Below, one piece after another: positions 17,227-25,537 of a stretch of 64,000 nucleotides of DNA (within the stretch, counting starts at the first letter, position 1; every line of letters starts with the position of its first letter). The position numbers and the translations under genes were made by a program. The notes under the pieces were generated by a model. That model was given only the letters and a program-made list of their open reading frames with translations. It did not search any database and was not told the DNA's origin. The DNA is from Chitinophaga jiangningensis. Its GTDB lineage: Bacteria; Bacteroidota; Bacteroidia; Chitinophagales; Chitinophagaceae. The stretch lies in contig NZ_FRBL01000011.1 in the NCBI RefSeq assembly GCF_900142605.1, positions 124,001 to 188,000 of the forward strand. The letters run 5' to 3'.

Positions 17227-18030
17227 ATGGAATACAAGGCAAAATACATCACAGAAGATATAAAATTGTCGTGCTATGACGACAACTTCTTCAAATCTGA
17301 CATCATGTTTGAACACCACATGCTGGTTTGGTTCATTTCGGGCGAAACCAAGATCGTTCAGGCGGATGCTACCTATTATTTCGGGAAAGGAGACATTTTC
17401 CTTATACCCCGTAATCAACTGGCAACGATAATTAATTATCCTAAAGACCTGCAGCCACATAAAACGGTGGTCATGCATTTAACGGTGGAAAGATTGCGGC
17501 ACTTTTACGCATCGCATCCCTCCAAACCACAAACCATGCGACCACAGCAGATCTACAGCTTCAATCATCACCCGTTGCTCGAAAGCTGCCTGGCATCCCT
17601 GATCCCTTATTTCGATATGAAAAACCTACCGGAGGATATCGCGTCTTTGAAAATCACCGAAGCTATTAGCATTCTACGGACGATCGACAGAAGTGTAGAT
17701 AATGTGCTGGCCAATTTCGAAGAACCAGGAAAGATCGACCTCGCCGAATTCATGGAGAAGAATTTCATGTTCAACATGCCACTGGAGAAATTCGGTTACC
17801 TGACAGGCAGAAGCCTCACTACCTTCAAACGGGATTTTAGCAAAGCGTTCAACAATACACCGCAACGTTGGCTAACGCAAAAAAGACTGGAACTGGCGCA
17901 TTACCATCTCAAGGAGAAGAAAAAGAAGCCGGTTGACGTATGCTATGAAGTAGGATTCGAAAATCTGTCTCATTTTTCGTTTGCGTTTAAGAAACACTTC
18001 GGATATGCGCCTACGAAGTTGTTGGAATGA
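17227..18030 (+). CDS. AraC family transcriptional regulator
   Basis: A 267-residue regulator. The N-terminal part (about 1-150) is a cupin-like ligand domain (FISGETKIVQADATYYFGKGD); the C-terminal part (about 165-265) is the AraC double HTH with MPLEKFGYLTGRSLTTFKRDF and CYEVGFENLSHFSFAFKKHFGYAPT. It follows the SDR gene and ends 35 bases from the convergent MDR dehydrogenase gene. It is the likely activator of the SDR promoter through the tandem CTTTTGAACAAAG repeats; this link is inferred from position only. Confidence 0.9.
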   Translation: MEYKAKYITEDIKLSCYDDNFFKSDIMFEHHMLVWFISGETKIVQADATYYFGKGDIFLIPRNQLATIINYPKDLQPHKTVVMHLTVERLRHFYASHPSKPQTMRPQQIYSFNHHPLLESCLASLIPYFDMKNLPEDIASLKITEAISILRTIDRSVDNVLANFEEPGKIDLAEFMEKNFMFNMPLEKFGYLTGRSLTTFKRDFSKAFNNTPQRWLTQKRLELAHYHLKEKKKKPVDVCYEVGFENLSHFSFAFKKHFGYAPTKLLE

Positions 18031-18065
18031 TCACAACTCCTCAAGTAATAACTCTATATCTCACC

Positions 18066-19094
18066 TTACTCCATCGACACCACTACTTTCCCCTGGTATT
18101 TTCCTTTCAGGTAATAGCGATACGCCTCCGGCGCTTCATTAAAAGGGAATACACTGTCTATGATTGGTCTGAGCTTATGAAGCGCCACGGCACTGTTCAT
18201 TGCCTGCTGATGCCCCCGGTGCCCGGCGGCAATAACACGAATTGTAGCGGCGGTAGTTAACAGCATATTTAGGTTCATCAGGGGATCCCCGGCAGCCATC
18301 GTTCCTATCAGGCTAATTTCTCCAGTCAGGTATACCGATTTCACCGACTGCGCCATTGTTCCACCACCACCGATTTCAATTACGTGATCTGCTCCACGGC
18401 CACTGGTAAGCGCTTTTACTTCCTTATGCCATTCCGGATGCTCTTTGTAATTAATCACATCGTCGGCACCTAACTTACGAAGGAACTCCATTTTTTCCGT
18501 GGTGGAGCTGGTAGCGATTACACGGGCGCCGGCTGCTTTGGCAAATTGCAATGCCATCATAGCCACACCGCCTGTCCCCAATGTCAGCACCGTCTGGCCC
18601 GGTAATAGCCCTGCCCCGCCAAACAAGGCATTCCAGGCAGTAACGCCGGCACAGGGATAAGCCGCCGCCTCTACATAGCTGAGATGATCCGGAATACGCA
18701 CCACGCCGGCTGCTGGCAACACCTTATACTCTGTAAGCATACCATCCAACGCACCCCCCAGCTGCCTGGAAAACTCCGCCTGAAAAGGCCCGGATTGCCA
18801 GTAGGGAAACATCATTGCCGCTACACGATCGCCCGCTTTAAAAGAAGTAACCTCCTCCCCAACAGCTACAATCTCTCCCACCCCATCTGCCAGCGGAATA
18901 AAAGTCTCTTTCACCGGAAGTGGATATATACCTGATTCAATGATCATCACCTCTCGGTAATTAAATGCTGCTGCCTTTACCCGTATCAGTACCTCCTGTG
19001 GGCCCGGCGCAGAAATAGTTTGTAATACCGAACGTATGCTTCCTGCACCTTTTGCTTTGTCTGCCAGAAATGCCTTGCTGTTAATGCTTTTCAT
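18066..19094 (-). CDS. Zinc-independent MDR alcohol dehydrogenase/quinone oxidoreductase
   Basis: A 342-residue medium-chain dehydrogenase/reductase started at the ATG at 19094; the frame is open to 19295 but that extension overlaps the divergent hxlR-like gene and is not conserved-looking. A GroES-like domain (about 30-115) is followed by a Rossmann domain with LTLGTGGVAMMALQFAKAAG (about 170-190). The usual zinc-ligand cysteine is replaced (NYREVMI), so it probably works without catalytic zinc, reducing quinones, enals or similar electrophiles with NAD(P)H. It is divergent from an HxlR regulator 72 bases away, the standard arrangement for an electrophile- or quinone-responsive pair. Confidence 0.88.
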   Translation of the reverse strand: MKSINSKAFLADKAKGAGSIRSVLQTISAPGPQEVLIRVKAAAFNYREVMIIESGIYPLPVKETFIPLADGVGEIVAVGEEVTSFKAGDRVAAMMFPYWQSGPFQAEFSRQLGGALDGMLTEYKVLPAAGVVRIPDHLSYVEAAAYPCAGVTAWNALFGGAGLLPGQTVLTLGTGGVAMMALQFAKAAGARVIATSSTTEKMEFLRKLGADDVINYKEHPEWHKEVKALTSGRGADHVIEIGGGGTMAQSVKSVYLTGEISLIGTMAAGDPLMNLNMLLTTAATIRVIAAGHRGHQQAMNSAVALHKLRPIIDSVFPFNEAPEAYRYYLKGKYQGKVVVSME

Positions 19095-19127
19095 ATTTTT
19101 TTTCTCAAAGGTCACAACGGCAGCGAA

Positions 19128-19163
19128 GACAAACAATAACGGAAAATTTTGTTCGTATCTTTG
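19128..19163. promoter_or_regulatory. Divergent control region with -7 element of HxlR gene
   Basis: TATCTTTG (19156-19163), a full match to TAnnTTTG, ends only 3 bases before the HxlR ATG at 19167, which would give a leaderless transcript. A weak inverted pair ACAAAC/TTTTGT (19129-19152) flanks the site and could be the HxlR operator. Confidence 0.35.
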
Positions 19164-19166
19164 AAT

Positions 19167-19538
19167 ATGCGAAAACTCCAGTCTACCAATACCAGCAACC
19201 TTAAGCAACTGGTAACCCTCTGCCCTATTTCCTATACGCTCACGCTCGTAGGTGGCCGATGGAAACCACTGATCATCAACAGACTGATGAAACAACCTAT
19301 GCGCTACAGCGAGTTGAAAAAATCAATTCCCTTTGTAACAGAAAGAGCGCTCACCTTACAACTGAAAGAACTGGAACAAGATGGACTTATTCAAAAGATT
19401 ATCCACCAGGAAAAACCTCCCCGGAATATTGAATATCTTTTAACTGAAAAAGGAAGATCGTTACATCCTGTACTCTCAGCATTATACGAATGGGGCAAGG
19501 AAAATAACCAACCCATACTTATGGAAATCGCTCCATAG
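19167..19538 (+). CDS. HxlR family winged-helix regulator
   Basis: A 123-residue HxlR-type (DUF24) winged HTH, started at ATG 19167 rather than the 6-codon longer frame. Family marks are CPISYTLTLVGGRWKPLII, the recognition region RYSELKKSIPFVTERALTLQLKELEQDGLI and the wing KPPRNIEYLLTEKGRSL. A cysteine (CP in the first helix) is at the position that senses electrophiles or oxidants in many relatives. It is divergent from the MDR dehydrogenase gene and probably controls it. Confidence 0.92.
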   Translation: MRKLQSTNTSNLKQLVTLCPISYTLTLVGGRWKPLIINRLMKQPMRYSELKKSIPFVTERALTLQLKELEQDGLIQKIIHQEKPPRNIEYLLTEKGRSLHPVLSALYEWGKENNQPILMEIAP

Positions 19539-19846
19539 CAGAGTTCCGGGAGGCTGTTTTGAAAAACCGCCATGTCAACATAAACATTAGGCAAATCCAA
19601 TGAAGTCTGAACAGTTTAATGCCAGGATAAATTCGTTCAGAAATGCAGAGCGTGGAGTAAGAGACGTAGATTTTTTTCTATTCAGATGATGTAAACTCTA
19701 TGCGCTTAAAAATAATCAATCCCCCAGGTATTCAACTTGATCCCTTGATCCTCGTTTTGTATGATTTACCTTTTTTACGGCAAAATCAAAAAAGCCGCTT
19801 AAATCGGGTGATTTAAGCGGCTTTAATAACCTTTGATATTCTTCTG
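19539..19846. other. Intergenic stretch with tRNA terminator only
   Basis: No gene is seen between the HxlR stop and tRNA-Lys apart from the terminator hairpin at 19788-19824. Short frames here have no recognisable similarity, and no integrase or attachment duplication is visible beside the tRNA 3' end. Confidence 0.6.
19788..19824 (-). terminator. Terminator after tRNA-Lys
   Basis: A perfect 15-bp stem (19791-19805 with 19810-19824) closed by a 4-base loop, followed on the minus strand by six T residues. Confidence 0.9.
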
Positions 19847-19919
19847 TGATCCCGCTGGGACTCGAACCCAGGGCCCATACATTAAAAGTGTATTGCTCTA
19901 CCAACTGAGCTACGGAATC
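19847..19919 (-). tRNA. tRNA-Lys (anticodon TTT)
   Basis: A 73-base cloverleaf on the minus strand: acceptor GATTCCG/CGGGATC, D-arm GCTC...GAGC, anticodon stem ATACA/TGTAT around loop CTTTTAA (anticodon TTT, lysine), T-arm CTGGG-TTCGAGT-CCCAG, discriminator A. The 3' CCA is not encoded. It has its own promoter (19946-19976) and terminator. Confidence 0.97.
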
Positions 19920-19945
19920 ATTCCCTTTTGTTTGTTTCGGGAGTG

Positions 19946-19976
19946 CAAAGATAGAAAAATATTTATTCTCACAAAA
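19946..19976 (-). promoter_or_regulatory. Promoter of tRNA-Lys
   Basis: On the minus strand TTTTG (19976-19972), an 18-base spacer and TATCTTTG (19953-19946) match the Bacteroidota housekeeping promoter (-33 TTTG, -7 TAnnTTTG). It ends 26 bases upstream of the tRNA 5' end. Confidence 0.75.
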
Positions 19977-20129
19977 TTTAAATAACAATTTTATTTTACA
20001 AAAATACAAAACCAGCCACCACAGCAGATTACAGACGATAAAAAAATTTACAAATTTGCGTATATGCATACACGTAAGCAGGGTAACGTCGCGCCCGTGC
20101 AACATTACCCCGCTTACTTAAATATCAGT

Positions 20130-20621
20130 TTAGTGCTCGTCTGCACTCGGCCCGTAGCTGCCAGGAATAGGCACCTCCAGCAAGCGCAGATCATAGCCCA
20201 ACTGTGCACGGTGATGTATCATCTGCCCGAGAATCATACGCATCACCTCATATTTACTACTTGTACTCCATATCTGATCACCATCCCGCATCGTCCAGGT
20301 TTTCTGTAAGTCTGCCTCCGTTGCTTTGGATAACGCTTCCTCCCCCTTCTGCAATTCCTCCTCAAAAAAAGTTAACAACTCCGCATTCGTTGGTATCACC
20401 CGGGGCTTGAAATCCTTTTCTGAAAAATTAATCTCTTCCGTATTTAACACCATTGGTATCCAGCCCGACACCTCCGCCAAATGCGTCGCCAAACGGCCAA
20501 CAGTCATACTCTTTTCATGAGGCTGCCAGTCAAATTTGCCATCAGGTACACGTTCCAGCATCTTCCTGGTAGTGGCCGACTCGCTCCTCAACTCCTGGAG
20601 CAATAATTCAATGATATTCAT
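20130..20621 (-). CDS. DinB family protein
   Basis: A 163-residue DinB/YfiT-like four-helix bundle, started at ATG 20621 (the upstream frame to 20657 is short and unlikely). Putative metal ligands are the His in LATHLAE (about residue 46) and the HH in MIHHRAQLG (about 142-143), the usual His triad of the superfamily. Members act as metal-dependent thiol transferases or hydrolases, often on bacillithiol or mycothiol, but this member is not specifically assignable. It is monocistronic. Confidence 0.88.
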   Translation of the reverse strand: MNIIELLLQELRSESATTRKMLERVPDGKFDWQPHEKSMTVGRLATHLAEVSGWIPMVLNTEEINFSEKDFKPRVIPTNAELLTFFEEELQKGEEALSKATEADLQKTWTMRDGDQIWSTSSKYEVMRMILGQMIHHRAQLGYDLRLLEVPIPGSYGPSADEH

Positions 20622-20739
20622 AGTTGCTTTGTTTTGTTGATACAAAGTAAAAATCACAAGGTGACAACCCTATGTCAGCAGGTATAACAAATATTTTAAA
20701 AAAAGTTTTAGAAGGCCTTCCTCATAGGCACCAAATGCA

Positions 20740-20773
20740 GAAGGGGACAGCGCTACCAAGCCCTGTCCCCTTC
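20740..20773 (-). terminator. Hairpin after M1 peptidase gene
   Basis: An 11-bp perfect stem (20740-20750 with 20763-20773, GAAGGGGACAG / CTGTCCCCTTC) with a 12-base loop lies 18 bases after the stop. There is no clear T-run, so it may terminate weakly or protect the 3' end. Confidence 0.55.
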
Positions 20774-20790
20774 CGGATATAAAAAGATGA

Positions 20791-22638
20791 TTACTTACTT
20801 ACATTATCTCCCGGCGTTGCATCCATATACAAACCGCCCTCTACCCTTACACTACGAACTTTATCCGGAACCGGCAACGTTACCACCTGCTGGTTCTTTT
20901 CCCAAATAGCAGGCGTATAATGTTTGCGGACCTCCTTGCCGGCCGCATCAGTTACCACCAGGTCAAACGGAATAGCGAAACCACCCACATTGCGGATCGT
21001 CACCGTTTTCCCCTTCACCGGCCCCACTGCCAGGTCTATATAATTGTTCGTGAAAAACCAGTTATGCCAGAACCAGTTCAGGTTCTTGCCGGCAGCAGCG
21101 TTGAAGCTGTTGAAGAAATCCCATGGAATAGGATGCTTCCCATTCCAGGTATGCATATAATGATGCAAACATTTCTTAAACAAAGCATCTCCCAGCAAAT
21201 CCTTTACCGCCAGGTAAGCCAGCGAAGCCTTGCCATAGGAATTACTGCCATAGCCCATGCCACTCACCTGGGTGGACATAGAAATAACTGGCTGATCCTC
21301 CTCTGTACTCGGATCACTTATATAACGCTTTACCCTAAACTCTTTGTAAAATTCGTCCGCAACCTCCTGCCCTTTTTCTGCAATACCAATCAGGTATTCA
21401 AAAGTAGTGGCCCAACCCTCATCCATAAACGCATAACGGGTTTCATTGATTCCCATGTAGAATGGAAAATAAGTATGCGCCATCTCATGATCCTGCAACA
21501 ACTGCGCAAATCCCAGATCGCCAACATTGCCATCATTCACCATCATCGGATATTCCATGTCAGCATACCCCTGGAAAGCCGTCATCACCGGATATGGATA
21601 AGCTATGCCCGGCCAGTGGTTCGAAAACCAACCCAGCGCATACCTGCCAAATTCCACCGACTTACGGAAGTCGGCAGCCGTATCATTATAAGCCGCCTGC
21701 ATGCTCGCCCTGCGGCCAGTAGCCGTATCCAGCAAGGCACTGCCGGCATCCCATACATAATGATCACTCACCCCATACGTCACATCTACAATATGATTCA
21801 CCGCAAATCTCCAGGTATTCCAATCGCGCTGCGCCGTTACCTTGCCATCCAGCATATCCTGCAAAGTTGCAATCTGCATCGTTTTGTCAGCTACATAACT
21901 TTCTTTCAAACGCTGCGCCACCAAAGGTTGCAGCACTTCGCCACCATTTAATAAATCACCGGTACCCCATACCACAAAGTTTTTTGGTACTGTAATAGCC
22001 ACGGTGTAATCGTTAAAATCATTATAGAACTCTGCACGGTCCGTATGCGGAATATCATCCCAGCCATTATAATCATCATACACGGCTATACGGGGATAGG
22101 CATACGCCAGAAATGCAGTGGTGCTGTCGATCATCCCTTCACGACCACTCTCCTTTGATAAGTCATAATGCCAGCTGATCTCAATCTTAGCACTATCGCG
22201 CGCTACCAGCGGGCGAGGCAAACGGATCTTTGCCGCCGTACCTACGTCGTTATTGAATTTCAACTCCTGGCCATTGTACACAAATTTATCGATCACCATA
22301 CCGCTGTCCAGGAAGTCCATACTATGATAGCCGGAGCGGGGGGCCTGGTATTTATGCAGATTGGTGTTCATGCGGATGCATAAATGTTTGAGCGTATCCG
22401 GACTGTTGTTGACATACACAATGGATTCCGTGCCGGTAACGGTACGGGATGGAGGTGCCAGCTTCATCTGAATATCATAGCGGCCTTTGTTCTGCCAGTA
22501 ATTTTGCCCGGGAAGGCCACTCTGATCCCGGGTTTTGGCGCTATAAGCATGGCGGATATTCCGGGGCATATATAACTGCTGGGCAACTACGTTGTAGCTA
22601 CTCCACATCGTTGCCAGCAATAAAAGGTATTTTCTCAT
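20791..22638 (-). CDS. Secreted M1 family metallopeptidase
   Basis: A 615-residue protein with a signal peptide (cleavage near NVVAQ) and an M1 aminopeptidase fold. The zinc site is HEMAH (about 384-388) with the third ligand Glu 18 residues on (in FMDEGWA, about 407), the classical HExxH-x18-E. The substrate-binding GxMEN-like stretch appears as GYADMEYP. M1 enzymes remove N-terminal residues from peptides; this one is exported and may scavenge peptides in the periplasm. It starts 59 bases after the beta-helix gene of PUL1 on the same strand, so read-through from the PUL is possible but the function is not obviously linked. Confidence 0.9.
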   Translation of the reverse strand: MRKYLLLLATMWSSYNVVAQQLYMPRNIRHAYSAKTRDQSGLPGQNYWQNKGRYDIQMKLAPPSRTVTGTESIVYVNNSPDTLKHLCIRMNTNLHKYQAPRSGYHSMDFLDSGMVIDKFVYNGQELKFNNDVGTAAKIRLPRPLVARDSAKIEISWHYDLSKESGREGMIDSTTAFLAYAYPRIAVYDDYNGWDDIPHTDRAEFYNDFNDYTVAITVPKNFVVWGTGDLLNGGEVLQPLVAQRLKESYVADKTMQIATLQDMLDGKVTAQRDWNTWRFAVNHIVDVTYGVSDHYVWDAGSALLDTATGRRASMQAAYNDTAADFRKSVEFGRYALGWFSNHWPGIAYPYPVMTAFQGYADMEYPMMVNDGNVGDLGFAQLLQDHEMAHTYFPFYMGINETRYAFMDEGWATTFEYLIGIAEKGQEVADEFYKEFRVKRYISDPSTEEDQPVISMSTQVSGMGYGSNSYGKASLAYLAVKDLLGDALFKKCLHHYMHTWNGKHPIPWDFFNSFNAAAGKNLNWFWHNWFFTNNYIDLAVGPVKGKTVTIRNVGGFAIPFDLVVTDAAGKEVRKHYTPAIWEKNQQVVTLPVPDKVRSVRVEGGLYMDATPGDNVSK

Positions 22639-22697
22639 AAGCCGAATTTTAACCTGACGAACTTCGGGAAAAATACCGGCTTTTGCAAACCTCTTAT

Positions 22698-24203
22698 TTA
22701 TAACTGGTGCGCACCAATGGTTAAACGGCCACCACTTTTACGGGCATGCCCATCAATATCCAGTGCTCCTACTATGGAATCATGCAGCATATATGCACCG
22801 GCACTTGCCGGTGAGGCCGGCTGGAGATGCAAATCAGGCGTGTTAGTATTTACCAGCATCGGATTGATACCATATATGGCTGCATTATCCTGCCCAGCCC
22901 CTGCCTGCCAGGTTGCCATCGTGATATAAGGTACCCCATTCCATATCCATTGAGGAGTACCGGTAGTATAATACAAGTTATGATTAATCACATTTCCACT
23001 GCCGGTACTGGTATATTTGTGAAAGAAGACATCCGTTGGACGGGCATATACAAGATTATTCATCATCACATTATCAAAACACAACTCGGTCATCCTCAAC
23101 TCCCCTTCTATTTCTGAAAATGCACCTGGCTCACGGTTATTCATAAACAACGTATTATTCACCACATAACAATTGCGGGTACCTCCTGAAGTATAATTGA
23201 GATAACCGCCCAGGTAAATGCCCGTCCTCCAACAATTGTAAACGAAATTATTTCTTACTTTACAGTAGCTGGTAGGAAAGGCGTCCGTTTCACTTACAAT
23301 ACCAATCCCCCTGTCTGCATCGTGCACACGGTTTCGCTCCACAATAATGTTCCTGGCGCCATCTACGTATATCCCTATAGCTCCATGGCCATGCACCCCA
23401 CCAATAGGGCCCCTGGTCATGTCGATATTGTACAGCTCATTTTCGGTAATCAACCCGTTCCTTGCATAGTTCAATGCAGGGGTAGGATTGGCGGCATAGC
23501 CACCGGCGGCATCTATCCCAATATTCTCGGTATTATAAATAGTATTGCCGCGAATAATAAACCCATCTACATATCCATTAATGGTGAGGTTTTCGCTATA
23601 CCCTGTTTTAGTATCATGTATGATATTTTCTTCTACCAAAATATCCTTCACTACCTCAGCTGTATTGCCAATGATCAGTATTCCATGACCACTGCGCCCC
23701 TGTTCAGGTGCAACGTTATGTTCAATATTATAGACATTGTTATTCCGCAGGGTAATGCTGCTGCTGCCATTGTTTACCACAATCCCATTCACATCAGCCC
23801 ATGGCTTATTACTTTTCAGGTTGCAGAAAGCAATACCCGCCACGGTTACATTTCGCGAAGCGCCGATAGTGAGTACAGTAGTGCTGGCCGAAACAATGTA
23901 GCCCGTCATATCCACCACCGGTTGCTCCTGGGGCATCGCCATAATTACAATATCAGACTTGCTGATGGTAATTATTTCTGTATAACTGCCACCACGCACA
24001 AAAAGGGTATCACCGGCTTTCATTTTTGAAACAGCGGTGTTAATGGACTTCAGCGGGTGATTTAAATCACCCGCTGCGGCATCATTACCCTGCGGCGACA
24101 CATACCACGCCGTCATCTGTGGCTTCATCACCGCGCCTGTTAAATCAGGCTTTACCCCCGTACAGCTGGCCAATAGCGCCGATATAAGTAGTCTGCCTGT
24201 CAT
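22698..24203 (-). CDS. Right-handed beta-helix lipoprotein (putative polysaccharide lyase or binding protein)
   Basis: A 501-residue protein with a short lipoprotein signal (ALLASC lipobox, Cys 14). After WYVSPQGNDAAAGDL, the DUF1565-type N-cap found in pectate-lyase-like proteins, it shows many beta-helix rungs (VNGIVVNNGSSSITLRNNNVYNI, VEENIIHDTK and so on, with frequent NNxVYN/ENxIxD asparagine ladders). Such folds occur in PL6, PL9 and related lyases, GH28 and phage tailspikes. I cannot point to a catalytic residue set. As the last gene of PUL1 (2 bases after the NHL gene) it is the only candidate enzyme of the locus, but it could be a non-catalytic glycan-binding protein. ≤ moderate certainty on function. 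Confidence 0.75.
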   Translation of the reverse strand: MTGRLLISALLASCTGVKPDLTGAVMKPQMTAWYVSPQGNDAAAGDLNHPLKSINTAVSKMKAGDTLFVRGGSYTEIITISKSDIVIMAMPQEQPVVDMTGYIVSASTTVLTIGASRNVTVAGIAFCNLKSNKPWADVNGIVVNNGSSSITLRNNNVYNIEHNVAPEQGRSGHGILIIGNTAEVVKDILVEENIIHDTKTGYSENLTINGYVDGFIIRGNTIYNTENIGIDAAGGYAANPTPALNYARNGLITENELYNIDMTRGPIGGVHGHGAIGIYVDGARNIIVERNRVHDADRGIGIVSETDAFPTSYCKVRNNFVYNCWRTGIYLGGYLNYTSGGTRNCYVVNNTLFMNNREPGAFSEIEGELRMTELCFDNVMMNNLVYARPTDVFFHKYTSTGSGNVINHNLYYTTGTPQWIWNGVPYITMATWQAGAGQDNAAIYGINPMLVNTNTPDLHLQPASPASAGAYMLHDSIVGALDIDGHARKSGGRLTIGAHQL

Positions 24204-24205
24204 AG

Positions 24206-25504
24206 TTATTCTGAAATTACTTTTCTGATTGCGTTATTGTTTTTATCCAGCACATACACCGCTCCGTTTTTATCAATGGTAATGCCAAGTGGCCCGTTGA
24301 ATGCTGCCGCCTGGCCAATGCCATTGGAAAAGCCGGCGCTGCCTCCACCTGCATAGGTGCTCACAGCGGCATCTGTAGCGCTGATAAACCGGATACTCTG
24401 ATCAGGATTAGCGCCTGCATTAATATTCCCGTTTCCGGCAACATACAGGTTACCTTGTGCATCCGCAGCAATGCTCCATGGTGCAGAAAATTTAGCACTT
24501 GCGGCAGCGCCGTCGGCATAGCCAGCCACCCCTTTTTGCCCTGCCCAGCTGGCAGCTGTCCAGGAGATAGCGGTGTATTTTTGAATGTAGTGCTCATCGT
24601 TACAGGTAATAAACAAGTTCCCCTGTTTATCAAAGGTGATGCCCCCCGGTTTTGGCAGTTGTGTAATCACACTGGTTTGAGAATAATCTGCATTCAGGCG
24701 ATACAATGTAGCGCCAGGCGCTGCACTCGTGTAGTACAGCTGACCACTGGAAGGATCAGTAGTAATAAACCAGGGTTCCGACATTGCCCAGGCAACGGTG
24801 GTAGCCTCCCCATCAGGTGTAATCCTGCGTATATCCCAGTTGCCGGGGTCCACTGTGTAAAGGTTCGCCTGGGCATCAATGGTGATGCCGTAGGGAATTG
24901 AAAACTTCGCACTTTTCCCTTTGCCATCTGCATATCCGCCCGCCTCCGGATTTCCTGCCAGCAGTGTTACATTTCCGGCGGTATCAATTTTACGGATACA
25001 ATGATTACCTACGTCTGTCACATACACATTCAGGTCGTTGTCTGTTACTATTCCAGCACCACGATACCATCCCTCTCCATTAAAATTAAACATGGCTTCC
25101 GTACCCTTTCCGTTGGCATAGCCGGCTTTACCATTGCCGGCGATAGTCGTAACTGTTCTGGTAAATATATAATTGAATGTTTCTGTACTAACAATGCTGT
25201 CGCTACCCACGCGTACTATTACCTTTCCGGAGCCGCAGCGTTTAGGCACTATAGCCATTAGTTGATTAACAGCAGTATTGATTACTACACAGCGTTTTCC
25301 GTTGATGGTTACACTGACCTCGGAAGTATCAGCGGCGAAATTGCTGCCTGTAATCAATATCTGCGTGGTAGCGCCCCCGCTTTGAGGAAGAAAGCGGTCT
25401 ATCGTCATGGCACTGCCTCCAAGGTGTTGTTGGCTGTCTTCTTTCTTACAGCCGGCTATTAACACCAATAATATCAGTAGCAGGGTATAATAGTACTTGG
25501 TCAT
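24206..25504 (-). CDS. IPT/TIG and NHL-repeat lipoprotein (surface glycan-binding candidate)
   Basis: A 432-residue lipoprotein (lipobox LVLIAGC, Cys 19). Residues about 33-115 form an IPT/TIG immunoglobulin-like domain (LPQSGGATTQILITGSNF), and about 120-432 are NHL/beta-propeller repeats (GITIDAQANLYTVDPG, SIAADAQGNLYVAGNG, GITIDKNGAVYVLDKNNN). In Bacteroidota, TIG plus NHL proteins downstream of SusD are often surface glycan-binding proteins that hand oligosaccharides to SusCD. It lies 33 bases after susD and 2 bases before the beta-helix gene, so it is in the same operon. Ligand unknown. Confidence 0.85.
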   Translation of the reverse strand: MTKYYYTLLLILLVLIAGCKKEDSQQHLGGSAMTIDRFLPQSGGATTQILITGSNFAADTSEVSVTINGKRCVVINTAVNQLMAIVPKRCGSGKVIVRVGSDSIVSTETFNYIFTRTVTTIAGNGKAGYANGKGTEAMFNFNGEGWYRGAGIVTDNDLNVYVTDVGNHCIRKIDTAGNVTLLAGNPEAGGYADGKGKSAKFSIPYGITIDAQANLYTVDPGNWDIRRITPDGEATTVAWAMSEPWFITTDPSSGQLYYTSAAPGATLYRLNADYSQTSVITQLPKPGGITFDKQGNLFITCNDEHYIQKYTAISWTAASWAGQKGVAGYADGAAASAKFSAPWSIAADAQGNLYVAGNGNINAGANPDQSIRFISATDAAVSTYAGGGSAGFSNGIGQAAAFNGPLGITIDKNGAVYVLDKNNNAIRKVISE

Positions 25505-25537
25505 TTTACTTGCTGGTTTCAGGTGAGATGTAATAGT

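Noticed and set aside
19847..19919. Integration site at the tRNA-Lys 3' end
   Set aside because: No integrase gene and no duplicate of the tRNA 3' end is visible nearby.
19716..20105. 129-residue frame on the minus strand
   Set aside because: It covers the tRNA-Lys gene and its terminator and has no recognisable domain.
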